DNA of 25,402 nt from a virus (IMGVR_UViG_3300017971_000724:1-25402), one strand, 5' to 3'. Shown: positions 16,405 to 23,970, counted from the first letter of the stretch. Notes: generated by a model not told the origin, from the sequence alone. Program-made: numbers and translations.

Positions 16405-17002
16405 TAATCATCACCCCATCAGGAAAATGTACAGCCAAAGCAGTGTCACGCCCATTAAATATAATAATCAACCAAAAATGCGGATTGATTTGCGCGTTTA
16501 TTATCGAAAACCCGTGTTCTTCAAACTTGTTCATCCACCACTGCCCGTTGTGAATACAGATATGTGTGTTAAATGGTGGATCACCCCTTGTTGCCACTGT
16601 GAAAAAACACTCCTCACTTACTCTTTTAACCTCAGAAAGGACAGCATCTATGTTTTCCTCCGGTATATGCTCCAAAACCTCACAACAGAAATACATATCG
16701 AATTGATTGTCTTTATACGGAAGTTGCTCACCAAATGCCTTTACCTGGTGTCCGCTTAAAACATCAACGCTGGGATGGTATAATTCCGTTACATAACAAC
16801 GGTGCCCATCCTGTAAAAACTTTACCGCTTCATAACCGTTGCCACTTCCGAGGCAATGAACCGTCTTTTTTCCTTTTTGGAAATCGGAACGCTGACAAAG
16901 AAAAGCGGCGAACTGCAAGCCCCTGTTGACTGCTGGTGATCCATAATCAAGGGAGCCGTAAATACCCCCTTCGGAGTATAGTTTTAATGCTTCCTCGTTC
17001 AT
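16391..17002 (-). CDS. Class I SAM-dependent methyltransferase
   Basis: 203 residues. Motif I is HCLGSGNGYE (49-58), the Gly-rich SAM loop. The acidic end of strand 2 is E73 in VTELYHP. The post-motif strand and signature FDMYFCCEVLEHIPEE (101-116) match the type 11/23 methyltransferases, which usually act on small molecules, sugars or surface-glycan intermediates rather than DNA. There is no NPPY/DPPY motif, so a DNA adenine or cytosine N-methylase is unlikely. It overlaps the zinc-ribbon gene by ATGA. Its place between the DUF115 and radical SAM genes suggests shared work on a glycan or protein. Confidence 0.85.
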   Translation of the reverse strand: MNEEALKLYSEGGIYGSLDYGSPAVNRGLQFAAFLCQRSDFQKGKKTVHCLGSGNGYEAVKFLQDGHRCYVTELYHPSVDVLSGHQVKAFGEQLPYKDNQFDMYFCCEVLEHIPEENIDAVLSEVKRVSEECFFTVATRGDPPFNTHICIHNGQWWMNKFEEHGFSIINAQINPHFWLIIIFNGRDTALAVHFPDGVMINARC

Positions 17003-17214
17003 ATCTTCTTGAATTTCGGTCCCAATGTAGCCTGCACGGTGTCGCTAAACTTGACATGCAAAGGTGCCTTTGGGCTCGTCTTCTTACGCTTCAGAATATC
17101 TGCTCGCTGCTTGCGTAACTTTTCAGTACACACACTGCAACAATAGAATTCACTCGGTATGATGATCGGGCCACCACATGCCAGGCACACACCTTCTTCA
17201 AGTCGGTTTCCCAT
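16999..17214 (-). CDS. Small four-Cys zinc-ribbon protein
   Basis: 71 residues. Cys pairs C10-x2-C13 and C25/C26-x2-C29 could bind one zinc. The C-terminal half is Lys-rich (KLRKQRADILKRKKTSPKAP), which could contact nucleic acid or an acidic partner. The ATG overlaps the stop of the previous gene as TGATG, and its stop overlaps the methyltransferase start as ATGA, so it lies inside a coupled set. Role unknown. Confidence 0.7.
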   Translation of the reverse strand: MGNRLEEGVCLACGGPIIIPSEFYCCSVCTEKLRKQRADILKRKKTSPKAPLHVKFSDTVQATLGPKFKKI

Positions 17215-17438
17215 CAGCGTTCCTCTAATCCGAATTTATCTTTGATGATTCCAAACCTGTCGTTGAAAAACGGTCCCTGTTGGATGCCGAATCCGCGGTC
17301 GAAGTCGGGGCGCGTTATGTATAAGCTGTCATCTGCCTGCTTTCCCCTGAATTGACATTCCGGGTGATATCCTCCATTCTCTTTTGAACTAAGTTTCCCG
17401 CATTTCGGGCAACGATAGGGATTTCCCCTCCGGGCCAT
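17214..17438 (-). CDS. Small zinc-ribbon protein nested over the DUF115 3' end
   Basis: 74 residues. C10-PK-C13 and H25-PE-C28 could form a zinc knuckle; the remainder is aromatic and charged (FDRGFGIQQGPFFNDRFG). The start is marked by a perfect Shine-Dalgarno (AAGGAGGT at 17445-17452) 6 bases before the ATG, inside the DUF115 coding sequence. The first 124 bases therefore overlap that gene in a different frame. Role unknown. Confidence 0.7.
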   Translation of the reverse strand: MARRGNPYRCPKCGKLSSKENGGYHPECQFRGKQADDSLYITRPDFDRGFGIQQGPFFNDRFGIIKDKFGLEER

Positions 17439-18589
17439 CGCATTACCTCCTTGGCTAATTGAAATTGTCTTACTGCGTCTTCAAACATCATGGTATGCCA
17501 GCGGGGGCATACCTCATCGAGCATATACCAATCTTCATTTTTTGATTTGTGAACTTTTGCACGTGACATTACCCCAAGCATTCCACCCTCAGAACAGTTA
17601 TAATAATGCCAACGCAGATCGGTTCTGTTCATATTCGCCATTGCCCACGCCTCAATCCAGGTCTTATAAACCCACAAATTATGGGTAGTTCCCACAAGGC
17701 TTAATTCAACGTTGTAAGACCCCTTCCCCGTATAGATAAGCGGGCGCGAGAGCTTAAATCCCATCCATTTATAGGCGTTTTTTGCCTCATCTCTCCCATC
17801 CTGCATCTGTGTGGTTTGATAGTCACCGTCGGCATAATAGGTTTCCCTGCGCTTTTCAACATCCCTATCAAGCAAATAAGAAAGGTCATTTCCCAGTGCC
17901 ATAAAGGAACTTGAGCCAAACACAGCCAAACCCAGAAGAAACATGCAGTTGAGCACATTTCCCCCCACAAGCATCGTATGGGGTTCCGGGTCTTGCTTCG
18001 CAACCTTCCTGAATTCATCAACTGACGATTCGCTGCCGGGGATATAGAACCTGATTTCCCTCCCCTGGCGCGACCATCGTTTCAATACTCTTGGCGAAGC
18101 GGCAAGTGTCGAAATTAACGTAACGTTCCGACCTTCCCTTGGAATATCTTCAGTGAGTTGTGGAAGCACATCTTCACTCGCATCAGCAAGCATTACAAAG
18201 TCAGGTAAGATACCCATTTTCAATAGAGGCTTAAACTGATGGTTAGAGGCAATTATCATAAAATCCCGATCTTCCCATGATTTCCGTCCATCCGTTGCCG
18301 CTATTCTTTCTAAAACATGCTGATTCTTTTTAAATGAAGGCCCTGCACCGACACCGATAACCGACTTATTCTTCCCGAGGTTAAGGCAATCACGTTTCAA
18401 TGAGCCATGTTTTCTCCAGAGATTGTTTTCAATGTTCCTGCGCGTATTAACTCTCCAGAGATCAGCCAATCCCTTATTTGTGTTCTTATTTGATGCATCG
18501 ATATAATTCCAGGAATCCGGCGTAATCACACCTTTGAACTCGGGGTGGCGCTTGATTATTTTTTCGTAACTTGCAAATTCTATAGCCAT
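17315..18589 (-). CDS. DUF115 / Maf-like (MptE-like) protein, putative glycosylation-related enzyme
   Basis: 424 residues. The key motif is SVIGVGAGPSFKKN (76-89), the nucleotide-binding loop of the DUF115 family, followed by MIIASNHQFKPLLKMGILPD (about 112-131) and DFVMLADASE. The family includes archaeal 6-hydroxymethylpterin diphosphokinase (MptE) and bacterial Maf proteins, which transfer nonulosonic acids to flagellin. Phage members are known but their substrates are not. The ATG lies only 8 bases after a GC-rich hairpin that follows the capsid gene; the best ribosome-site match (GGGGTG) lies in that hairpin. The last 124 bases overlap the next gene. I infer transfer or activation of a sugar-like group; pterin chemistry is less likely. 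Confidence 0.75.
   Translation of the reverse strand: MAIEFASYEKIIKRHPEFKGVITPDSWNYIDASNKNTNKGLADLWRVNTRRNIENNLWRKHGSLKRDCLNLGKNKSVIGVGAGPSFKKNQHVLERIAATDGRKSWEDRDFMIIASNHQFKPLLKMGILPDFVMLADASEDVLPQLTEDIPREGRNVTLISTLAASPRVLKRWSRQGREIRFYIPGSESSVDEFRKVAKQDPEPHTMLVGGNVLNCMFLLGLAVFGSSSFMALGNDLSYLLDRDVEKRRETYYADGDYQTTQMQDGRDEAKNAYKWMGFKLSRPLIYTGKGSYNVELSLVGTTHNLWVYKTWIEAWAMANMNRTDLRWHYYNCSEGGMLGVMSRAKVHKSKNEDWYMLDEVCPRWHTMMFEDAVRQFQLAKEVMRWPGGEIPIVARNAGNLVQKRMEDITRNVNSGESRQMTAYT
17445..17452 (-). promoter_or_regulatory. Shine-Dalgarno inside the DUF115 gene
   Basis: Minus-strand AAGGAGGT lies 6 bases upstream of the ATG at 17438. It is the strongest evidence that the overlapping zinc-ribbon frame is translated, since the DUF115 frame continues another 124 bases across it. 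Confidence 0.75.
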
Positions 18590-18597
18590 GAGTTATT

Positions 18598-18619
18598 GGG
18601 GCACCCCGAAGGATGCCCC
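18598..18619 (-). promoter_or_regulatory. UUCG-capped RNA hairpin between capsid and DUF115 genes
   Basis: On the minus strand GGGGCATCC, loop TTCG, GGGTGCCCC form a 9-base-pair stem with a single G-U pair and a very stable UUCG tetraloop. It starts 8 bases after the capsid stop. No T-run follows (AATAACTC), so it is not a standard intrinsic terminator. It may protect the capsid mRNA 3' end, mark a processing site, or hide the DUF115 ribosome site. Confidence 0.7.
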
Positions 18620-18627
18620 CATTAAGG

Positions 18628-19821
18628 TTAGCTTAAACGGGTGAACATGCCATGCTGTCCGAGGTTGTAGCCTTTCATCTCCATTGAAAACTCGGAGATA
18701 ATCTGCCAATCCTCGAAGTCACCCTTCTTGCCCAGTTTCTCCATGATCGCCTTGCGGTTTTTCTTGGCCCTCAAGCGAATCCTGCTGGTGTCCAGAATGA
18801 ACATCAGGTTCACAGGCTTCTTCGCCATAGGCACAAGATCGACCTCAATGCCGGATTCGCCGAGATAGGACGTAATGTGGCCGCCGCCCTTCCCCTCGTT
18901 GATCCTGGTTCTAATCCGGTTCTTGTCCCAGTGCGTAAACTTCGCAATCTGCGAAAGAGCACCGAAAACCGAGAGATTGCGCGACCCATTCTCCCACAGC
19001 TCATTGAGGACATTGTTTACCGCAGTCTCAGTGAGCGATGTGGTTGAGGTGTCGATATGCGTCCCAGTCTGACCGATGAGAAAACCGAGCACACCGTTCA
19101 TCGTTCCCGCAATACTAGATGTTCTGGCGGTATAACCGGAATACAGAGCAACGTTTTCCCTGTGTCTCTGCATCTCCTTCAACCGCATTAAAATCTGGTG
19201 TTGGTCTTCCCTGTTTACTGCATAGTATGCGGTATTCTGCATACTTCCAGTGATTGCCACGTCCTGCCTCAAGATATTGAACCCGTTTGAACACTGGGTT
19301 CTATCCCGTGGCGTACCGTCTCTCGGCAGTGAACCTTCCCCGGCAATCCCGCCAAGAATATAGAGCTTATCTGCCGCCGTTGCTGATGTACAAGTAAACC
19401 CGGTTGCCGCTACCCATTCAAGCGTACAAGAAGCCTCGTTTACACTATCTACCATCATAAGGCCATGCTCCCCATCCGTGGAACTGTAATGATAGAGCAT
19501 GCTTCCGGTTACAAGCTGTTTTACGGCCTCAGTTGTGGTAAGGCCCTCAACAGTCGTAAAGACAATGGATGTAACAGTGGTAGCCTTTGCGCCAGTAACC
19601 ATATACCCCGGACCAAGATTTTCGGAAATCCATTCTATCGAAAGTCCGTCACTGTCCGCTCCCCATCCAATCCTGTTTACGAAAGGAGTATCCGCCAGTG
19701 CCAGAAGATCCAGCACATCGGACACGTCCCTCTTCTCAAGACCGGAGGAAAGGGTAAGCAGGGTAAATTCCGGTTTACCCCGATCAGTCGAGGCGGTCAT
19801 TGCATGATAACTAATAGCCAT
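18628..19821 (-). CDS. Major capsid protein, SU10/DUF5309-like
   Basis: 397 residues. RDVSDVLDLLALADTPFVNRIG (about 31-52) is the family's N-terminal signature, followed by the strand IEWISENLG. Then comes the typical block NGFNILRQDVAITGSM, YAVNREDQHQILMRLKEMQRHRENVALYSG (about 180-230), which matches the spine helix of HK97-fold capsids of this family. The C-terminal MGKKGDFEDWQIISEFSMEM-like end completes it. A beta-rich insert (about 105-160) could form a surface loop. AGGAGGT before the ATG predicts strong translation. Directly upstream is the scaffold gene, the normal order. The fold assignment is firm; the decoration state is unknown. Confidence 0.85.
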   Translation of the reverse strand: MAISYHAMTASTDRGKPEFTLLTLSSGLEKRDVSDVLDLLALADTPFVNRIGWGADSDGLSIEWISENLGPGYMVTGAKATTVTSIVFTTVEGLTTTEAVKQLVTGSMLYHYSSTDGEHGLMMVDSVNEASCTLEWVAATGFTCTSATAADKLYILGGIAGEGSLPRDGTPRDRTQCSNGFNILRQDVAITGSMQNTAYYAVNREDQHQILMRLKEMQRHRENVALYSGYTARTSSIAGTMNGVLGFLIGQTGTHIDTSTTSLTETAVNNVLNELWENGSRNLSVFGALSQIAKFTHWDKNRIRTRINEGKGGGHITSYLGESGIEVDLVPMAKKPVNLMFILDTSRIRLRAKKNRKAIMEKLGKKGDFEDWQIISEFSMEMKGYNLGQHGMFTRLS

Positions 19822-19846
19822 TGTAAATGACCTCCATTATTAATTG

Positions 19847-20626
19847 TTATTTGGAAGCCAATAACGCCAACTGAACGGCCTCCAATTCTTCTTCTTCGGT
19901 GAGCATCGATTTCGCTTTCAACTCCTTAAGACGCTTCTCTTCAGGAGTCTCTTCATCCTTTGTCTCTATGTGAGACACCCTGGCACCATCTTCGACATGG
20001 GGTGCAGCCGCAGCGGGCTTTCCACCCTTCAGTGTGTTGATGGTTTCGACAGAGCGTTTTGCCAGACCCTTGTAGAATGCGACCACCGTTTTATGGTATT
20101 CATCGACAGGATTTATCATGCCGTTCTGCACCTTCCACAGAAAATCAGAATCCCGCTCCTTCTGCTCCCAAATATCCTTTACGAGCGAGAAATGCTCATC
20201 TTCCCGGATTGATTTGTGCATTTGCATTGCCTGTTCTCTTGCCTTTTGCTGTTGAATAAGCTCAGCCTTTTTCTCCTCTCTCATCGCCTCGCGTACAAGG
20301 CTTTTAAGATCGGCATTACCCGGCGTTGTATCATCATCGTAATAGTCATCCTGTTTCCGGCGGGTCGTTCCCCTCATGGACAGCACTTCTTCCTTGAGTG
20401 ACTGGATCTCATTTCTTGCCGCTCCGAGCTGATTGGCAAGATTGCCTGCTTCCCGGCTCGCTATCAGCTTGCCTTCGAGTTCCTTCGGATTTGTCACGCC
20501 TGCGCGCTCCAACTCCGCCACCAGTGCATCAATGTCCATTGACGGGGTTTCTTTAGATTCTTCTACCTTTGTTTCTTCCTCGCTTATGCTTGGAAGCTCA
20601 TCGGTTTTTACTTTGTCATCTGGCAT
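19847..20626 (-). CDS. Capsid scaffolding protein
   Basis: 259 residues. Strongly acidic N-terminus (EEETKVEESKETP), long charged helices with coiled-coil potential (about 33-90 and 115-150, including REEKKAELIQQQKAREQAMQ), a low-complexity Ala/Pro linker and a Glu-rich C-terminus. This makeup and the position directly before the major capsid gene define phage scaffolds, which direct procapsid assembly and then leave or are cleaved. No protease domain is seen here or in the window, so exit without cleavage is more likely. AAGGAG precedes the ATG. Confidence 0.8.
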   Translation of the reverse strand: MPDDKVKTDELPSISEEETKVEESKETPSMDIDALVAELERAGVTNPKELEGKLIASREAGNLANQLGAARNEIQSLKEEVLSMRGTTRRKQDDYYDDDTTPGNADLKSLVREAMREEKKAELIQQQKAREQAMQMHKSIREDEHFSLVKDIWEQKERDSDFLWKVQNGMINPVDEYHKTVVAFYKGLAKRSVETINTLKGGKPAAAAPHVEDGARVSHIETKDEETPEEKRLKELKAKSMLTEEEELEAVQLALLASK

Positions 20627-20627
20627 C

Positions 20628-21005
20628 TTAATTCTCCTTGCGGTTTTGGCTCGGTCTTACCTTGCCGTGTATTAAATCAGACCATTTACTCTTTTTCTTC
20701 ATCCAACCAACTGGATTAGAAAGGAAATCGAGCATTTGACTGATATGGTAATATGTCCGTTGAATCACATCCTTTTCCTCTGCGGAAAGTTCCGTGTAGC
20801 TTCGCTCGAACATATTGGTTGCCATTTTTCCTTTTATTGTAAGCAGCAGGTCGCGGTGAAATTTCCATTCTTTAGTGTTCAGGATTCTATGATAATCGGC
20901 GAGCCCCTGCTGAAATTCCCCGGACGTTCTGAATAACTCAACAAAATCATTGAGCAGATTTTTGATTTTTTGCCTCCTGCTTAATCGATTCCAGAGCCAT
21001 GTCAT
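20628..21005 (-). CDS. Small helical protein between portal and scaffold
   Basis: 125 residues from the ATG at 21005 (AGGA 8 bases upstream); a TTG-initiated frame to 21011 is less likely. It overlaps the portal 3' end by about 60 bases. Mostly helical, basic, with KFHRDLLLTIKGKMATNMF and SAEEKDVIQRTYYHISQML. An in-frame AUC codon 6 bases after a perfect AGGAGG (minus strand near 20971-20976) could mark an alternative shorter start, but AUC starts are rare. No family recognised; an assembly factor is plausible. Confidence 0.6.
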   Translation of the reverse strand: MTWLWNRLSRRQKIKNLLNDFVELFRTSGEFQQGLADYHRILNTKEWKFHRDLLLTIKGKMATNMFERSYTELSAEEKDVIQRTYYHISQMLDFLSNPVGWMKKKSKWSDLIHGKVRPSQNRKEN

Positions 21006-22905
21006 AGCCAAATTCCTGTTTGTTCAATGTAAGTTGTTCCTTGAAATCCTTATCACTGGTGACCAATTTTCCCTGTGTCTCCATCTGAATCTTACTTTGT
21101 TCCTGCATCATTGCGGCCTTTTGCTGCTGTTGCATCTCCTGCATAAACTGTTGGGGACTTTTCAGAAGCAAATCTGCTTCTCTGATATCCATTAATTCCA
21201 TCATTGTTTTGAGCATCTGATATTGGTTTATCCACGGGTGCTGCATCCACATCTGAGCGAGCTGCACTAATTGCTGCGCCCTGAATTGTTTACCCATAGC
21301 CGGTTCCATTGACGTGTAGCGTGCAGAAAAATCAAAATCAGGATGAATGTCTTCACCGAATAACTGACCGAATTGTGGTCCCTGCTGTGCTTCCTTATCG
21401 CCTATCCGGTATTCAAAGCCGCTTGGCAAATGAAATGTATTGAGCACCATCATGTAGCGCAGCAACGGCCTGATTCCGAGATAATCCATGCTCATAAGCA
21501 TGAGCTTCGCCCTGGCCTCTCCCATGCTCTGAAGGGAATAGACTACTCCCACGCGCTCCTGTCTCGTCGGGGTCTGCCCCATATTGTAGGGATACATCCC
21601 GGTCAAATCCTGAATCGTACTCTCATAGAAGTGTTCCTGCTCCTGAAAGAGGTTAGAGTGCATATCGGGAATGACAATGGGCTCCACTTCTCCCTGGTGG
21701 GCGGGGACAATACCAAATGGCTTCCAGGTAAGAGCCGCCGGGTCAATGTCGGCTTCAGGGTCAACCCGCATCATCTGATTGACCATCATCATTACGTTCT
21801 GCATTCTTAGGTTGCCGAGGTTGTTGATCTGCTCCTGAATACCCTTGCACAAGCGTACAAGGCCCACATCCCAATAAAGCTCAGGGTGCATGTAGCAGCC
21901 AATATCAAATAGAGGGCGGATACCGTAAGTATTGCGCTGCACACTAAGAATGGTCTTATAGTTGCCGATATGAACAATGGCTTCTTCCTCCTGGCCCTTA
22001 ATTTGCATACCGCTTCCAACCTCATAGGGCGCAGAATCGAAAATCAACCGGCAGTATGCTTCAAGTATGTCAACTTCGGGAGCCTGATATTTGCCCCGAT
22101 GCTCCAGTTCCGTTTTCTCAAGCGCATTTTCGATCCCGAGACTTGCCATAAATGCTTCATCGGAATCCTGTGCATATAGCCCGGCACCAGCGCTCGGTTC
22201 CCAGCCTAATTCCTTGATATTCTTGTAAATACCCTTATCTGCCTTCTTTTTTATTTCATCTATACTTCTCTTGTAGACCAGAAAAACGGCAGGCATCTTT
22301 TGAATCGACTTATATTCCGGGTCTGGTACAAACATTTTGTTATGAAGGACTTCTACATAAGGCCCGTCATAAATCGTCTGCATTTCCTGGCTGATATGGT
22401 CAATCGTGTCATAGCCCTGAAAGTTGCCGAGCCGGTCAAAATTGGGCATTGGCAGCGCAATTCTTCGCGGGGTAAGGCGATCTTCTTTTTTCCAGTAAGC
22501 CTTCACAATACCCTTACCAAACGTGAGGTTGTTAAAGGCCCACTTCATCATGGTAAGATAGGAGCCACCCTGCATATCAATGTCATTCAGTGATTCGAGT
22601 TGAAAATTAAGAACACCCTCAACCTTTTTTGCCCGCTGTATGTCTACCTTTTTGCGCGGCTTCACCGAGACAATGTTGCCGGATTGGTAAAGTTGGTCCA
22701 TGAAGCGTGACAATATGGTATAGATAATCGGCAAGATGCGGTTAAATACCTCGCTGTAAGCAAGGGGATAGTCCTCGGGCCGCCTGTGGCCAAGGTAATA
22801 TTCGATGTCTTCATCGTAATTATCCCGGCTGTACTTGTTTCTATCCCATTGCTGCTTGTAGAGCTGCATCAGCCAGCGAAATATATCTCTCTCTTTTGCT
22901 GTCAT
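20947..22905 (-). CDS. Portal (head-tail connector) protein
   Basis: 652 residues, within the size range of podovirus portals. The N-terminal domain has RNKYSRDNYDEDIEYYLGHR (about 22-41), typical of the clip/wing start, then AYSEVFNRILPIIYTILSRF. The core includes MKWAFNNLTFGKGIVKAYW and DVGLVRLCKGIQEQINNLGN, with DLTGMYPYNMGQ where portal stem and crown meet, and a Gln/Met-rich C-terminal barrel (MQEMQQQQKAAMMQEQSKIQ) as in P22-type portals. The start overlaps the cupin stop (ATGA). Function: the dodecameric gate through which terminase packages DNA. Confidence 0.85.
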   Translation of the reverse strand: MTAKERDIFRWLMQLYKQQWDRNKYSRDNYDEDIEYYLGHRRPEDYPLAYSEVFNRILPIIYTILSRFMDQLYQSGNIVSVKPRKKVDIQRAKKVEGVLNFQLESLNDIDMQGGSYLTMMKWAFNNLTFGKGIVKAYWKKEDRLTPRRIALPMPNFDRLGNFQGYDTIDHISQEMQTIYDGPYVEVLHNKMFVPDPEYKSIQKMPAVFLVYKRSIDEIKKKADKGIYKNIKELGWEPSAGAGLYAQDSDEAFMASLGIENALEKTELEHRGKYQAPEVDILEAYCRLIFDSAPYEVGSGMQIKGQEEEAIVHIGNYKTILSVQRNTYGIRPLFDIGCYMHPELYWDVGLVRLCKGIQEQINNLGNLRMQNVMMMVNQMMRVDPEADIDPAALTWKPFGIVPAHQGEVEPIVIPDMHSNLFQEQEHFYESTIQDLTGMYPYNMGQTPTRQERVGVVYSLQSMGEARAKLMLMSMDYLGIRPLLRYMMVLNTFHLPSGFEYRIGDKEAQQGPQFGQLFGEDIHPDFDFSARYTSMEPAMGKQFRAQQLVQLAQMWMQHPWINQYQMLKTMMELMDIREADLLLKSPQQFMQEMQQQQKAAMMQEQSKIQMETQGKLVTSDKDFKEQLTLNKQEFGYDMALESIKQEAKNQKSAQ

Positions 22906-23231
22906 AGCTTAGATCCTAAATTTTGACGTTCAATGTCGCCCTCATCGTACAGGACAAACATCTCTTCAATCATTTCGGAGTCTTCATAGACCTTAAATTC
23001 ATGGTAGACACCGGGACCAACAGTAAATTCATTGCCCGTTCCAAGGATTGTCTCGCCAAATTCGGTTTTTATGCCCACTTTTCCGCGAATTACTACGAAT
23101 TTGTTCCATTTAGCCTGGTGTTTGTGCCAACTGCACCGGGTTTTCGCCTTTAGTTTCAGATAACTTGTGGCATGTGTGCTATCCTGGCGGATTAACCAAC
23201 GCTCACCCCATATTTTCGCGGTACGTTCCAT
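22902..23231 (-). CDS. Small single-domain cupin
   Basis: 109 residues. Cupin motif 1 appears as SWHKHQAKWNKFVVIRG: H36 and H38 are in place, but the usual metal-binding Glu is Asn (N43). Motif 2 is GNEFTVGPGVYHEF with H77. The fold resembles mannose-6-phosphate isomerase-type or epimerase-like cupins. Loss of the Glu may mean another metal site or a structural role. The ATG overlaps the stop of the basic microprotein (TAATG). A sugar-related role would match the DUF115 cassette, but this is inference. Confidence 0.7.
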   Translation of the reverse strand: MERTAKIWGERWLIRQDSTHATSYLKLKAKTRCSWHKHQAKWNKFVVIRGKVGIKTEFGETILGTGNEFTVGPGVYHEFKVYEDSEMIEEMFVLYDEGDIERQNLGSKL

Positions 23232-23374
23232 TATTTTCCCTTAGTCCAGCCGCTGCCCTTTTTGCGTTTAATGCCGGTAGATGACAAGCACACAGCGTAA
23301 GGCTTAACTTTTTTCTTCCTTTTCCTGTTTTTGGCCCTTACCTTACGCACACACCTATCAAGTTTCGCTGGCAT
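23231..23374 (-). CDS. Basic 47-residue microprotein (too short for standard calling)
   Basis: ATG at 23374, stop TAA at 23231-23233 overlapping the cupin ATG (TAATG). GGGAG lies upstream of the start. The sequence holds LDRCVRKVRAKN, a Lys/Arg-rich core (KRKKKVK) and KPYAVCLS, then GIKRKKGSGW. The C-V-x-x-V-x-x-K ... AYAVC spacing matches a type of tiny phage protein I have seen near structural genes. The two Cys and high charge suggest binding to DNA, RNA or an acidic protein. It overlaps the zinc-ribbon gene upstream by 17 bases. Confidence 0.65.
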   Translation of the reverse strand: MPAKLDRCVRKVRAKNRKRKKKVKPYAVCLSSTGIKRKKGSGWTKGK

Positions 23375-23615
23375 TACTTTCTTCTCCCTTAATCAAGTGG
23401 CGTTTTGCTTCCTCGCAATCGGCACTGAACCTGTGTATGGCATCATCGATTTTCCTGTGCGCCCTTGTTGCCGCTTTTTCAATACTCACGATATATTCTG
23501 ATTGTTTGTTGGCACAGTTTTCGCATATCTCCTGTCCAGTAAGGTTTGAAATCTCAGATGGAGAAGCATTGCGGATAAATTGTTCACATGAACTGCAAAA
23601 GATTTTTATTGCCAT
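23358..23615 (-). CDS. Small four-Cys zinc-ribbon protein
   Basis: 85 residues. C7-SS-C10 and C31-EN-C34 can form one zinc site. A helix rich in Glu and Lys (about 45-75, SIEKAATRAHRKIDDAIHRF) follows. It abuts the preceding gene by one base and overlaps the basic microprotein. Neighbours are packaging genes, so it may help terminase or portal assembly; function unknown. Confidence 0.65.
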   Translation of the reverse strand: MAIKIFCSSCEQFIRNASPSEISNLTGQEICENCANKQSEYIVSIEKAATRAHRKIDDAIHRFSADCEEAKRHLIKGEESNASET

Positions 23616-23616
23616 A

Positions 23617-23970
23617 TCAATCCCATAACCTGTAACAAAGTTTAGCGGTTACCACGATACCGCTTGTGCTCCCCGTTTCCGTCACCCTGAACTTCACGGT
23701 CTCACACGGTATCATATCTAATTCGTCAAAATGCACACCGTCTGATTGTTCGCCGGTGGATTTCGTTTTATTGGTTGCTATCGCCGTTGATATAAGCACA
23801 TAGGAAACACCGTCGGGGGAGGCGAGATATTCTATTTTCGCTGTGCCGTCGCCGGTAATGGCATAATAAAGAGAATGCTTCCTCTCATCATGCCCCAACA
23901 TAATCTCGCCGGAATCGGCACTTTCCCCGGCACCTACTATTTGCGCTGTAAATATCGCCCTATGCGACAT
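23617..23970 (-). CDS. Small beta-rich protein, unknown, possibly virion-associated
   Basis: 117 residues from the ATG at 23970, which overlaps the terminase stop (TAATG) and has AGGTGG 5 bases upstream; the GTG-started frame to 23979 is less likely. Strand-rich sequence (IFTAQIVGAGES, YYAITGDGTAKIEYLASPD, YVLISTAIATNK, VKFRVTETGS) suggests an immunoglobulin- or jelly-roll-like domain as in head decoration proteins. No recognised family. Confidence 0.55.
   Translation of the reverse strand: MSHRAIFTAQIVGAGESADSGEIMLGHDERKHSLYYAITGDGTAKIEYLASPDGVSYVLISTAIATNKTKSTGEQSDGVHFDELDMIPCETVKFRVTETGSTSGIVVTAKLCYRLWD

Noticed and set aside
16391-17002. DNA methyltransferase for restriction evasion
   Set aside because: No N/D-PP-Y/F catalytic motif and no target-recognition domain; sequence fits small-molecule or sugar methyltransferases.
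17701-18021. Minus-strand 106-residue frame inside DUF115
   Set aside because: Different frame within a well-supported gene; no ribosome site and no motif.
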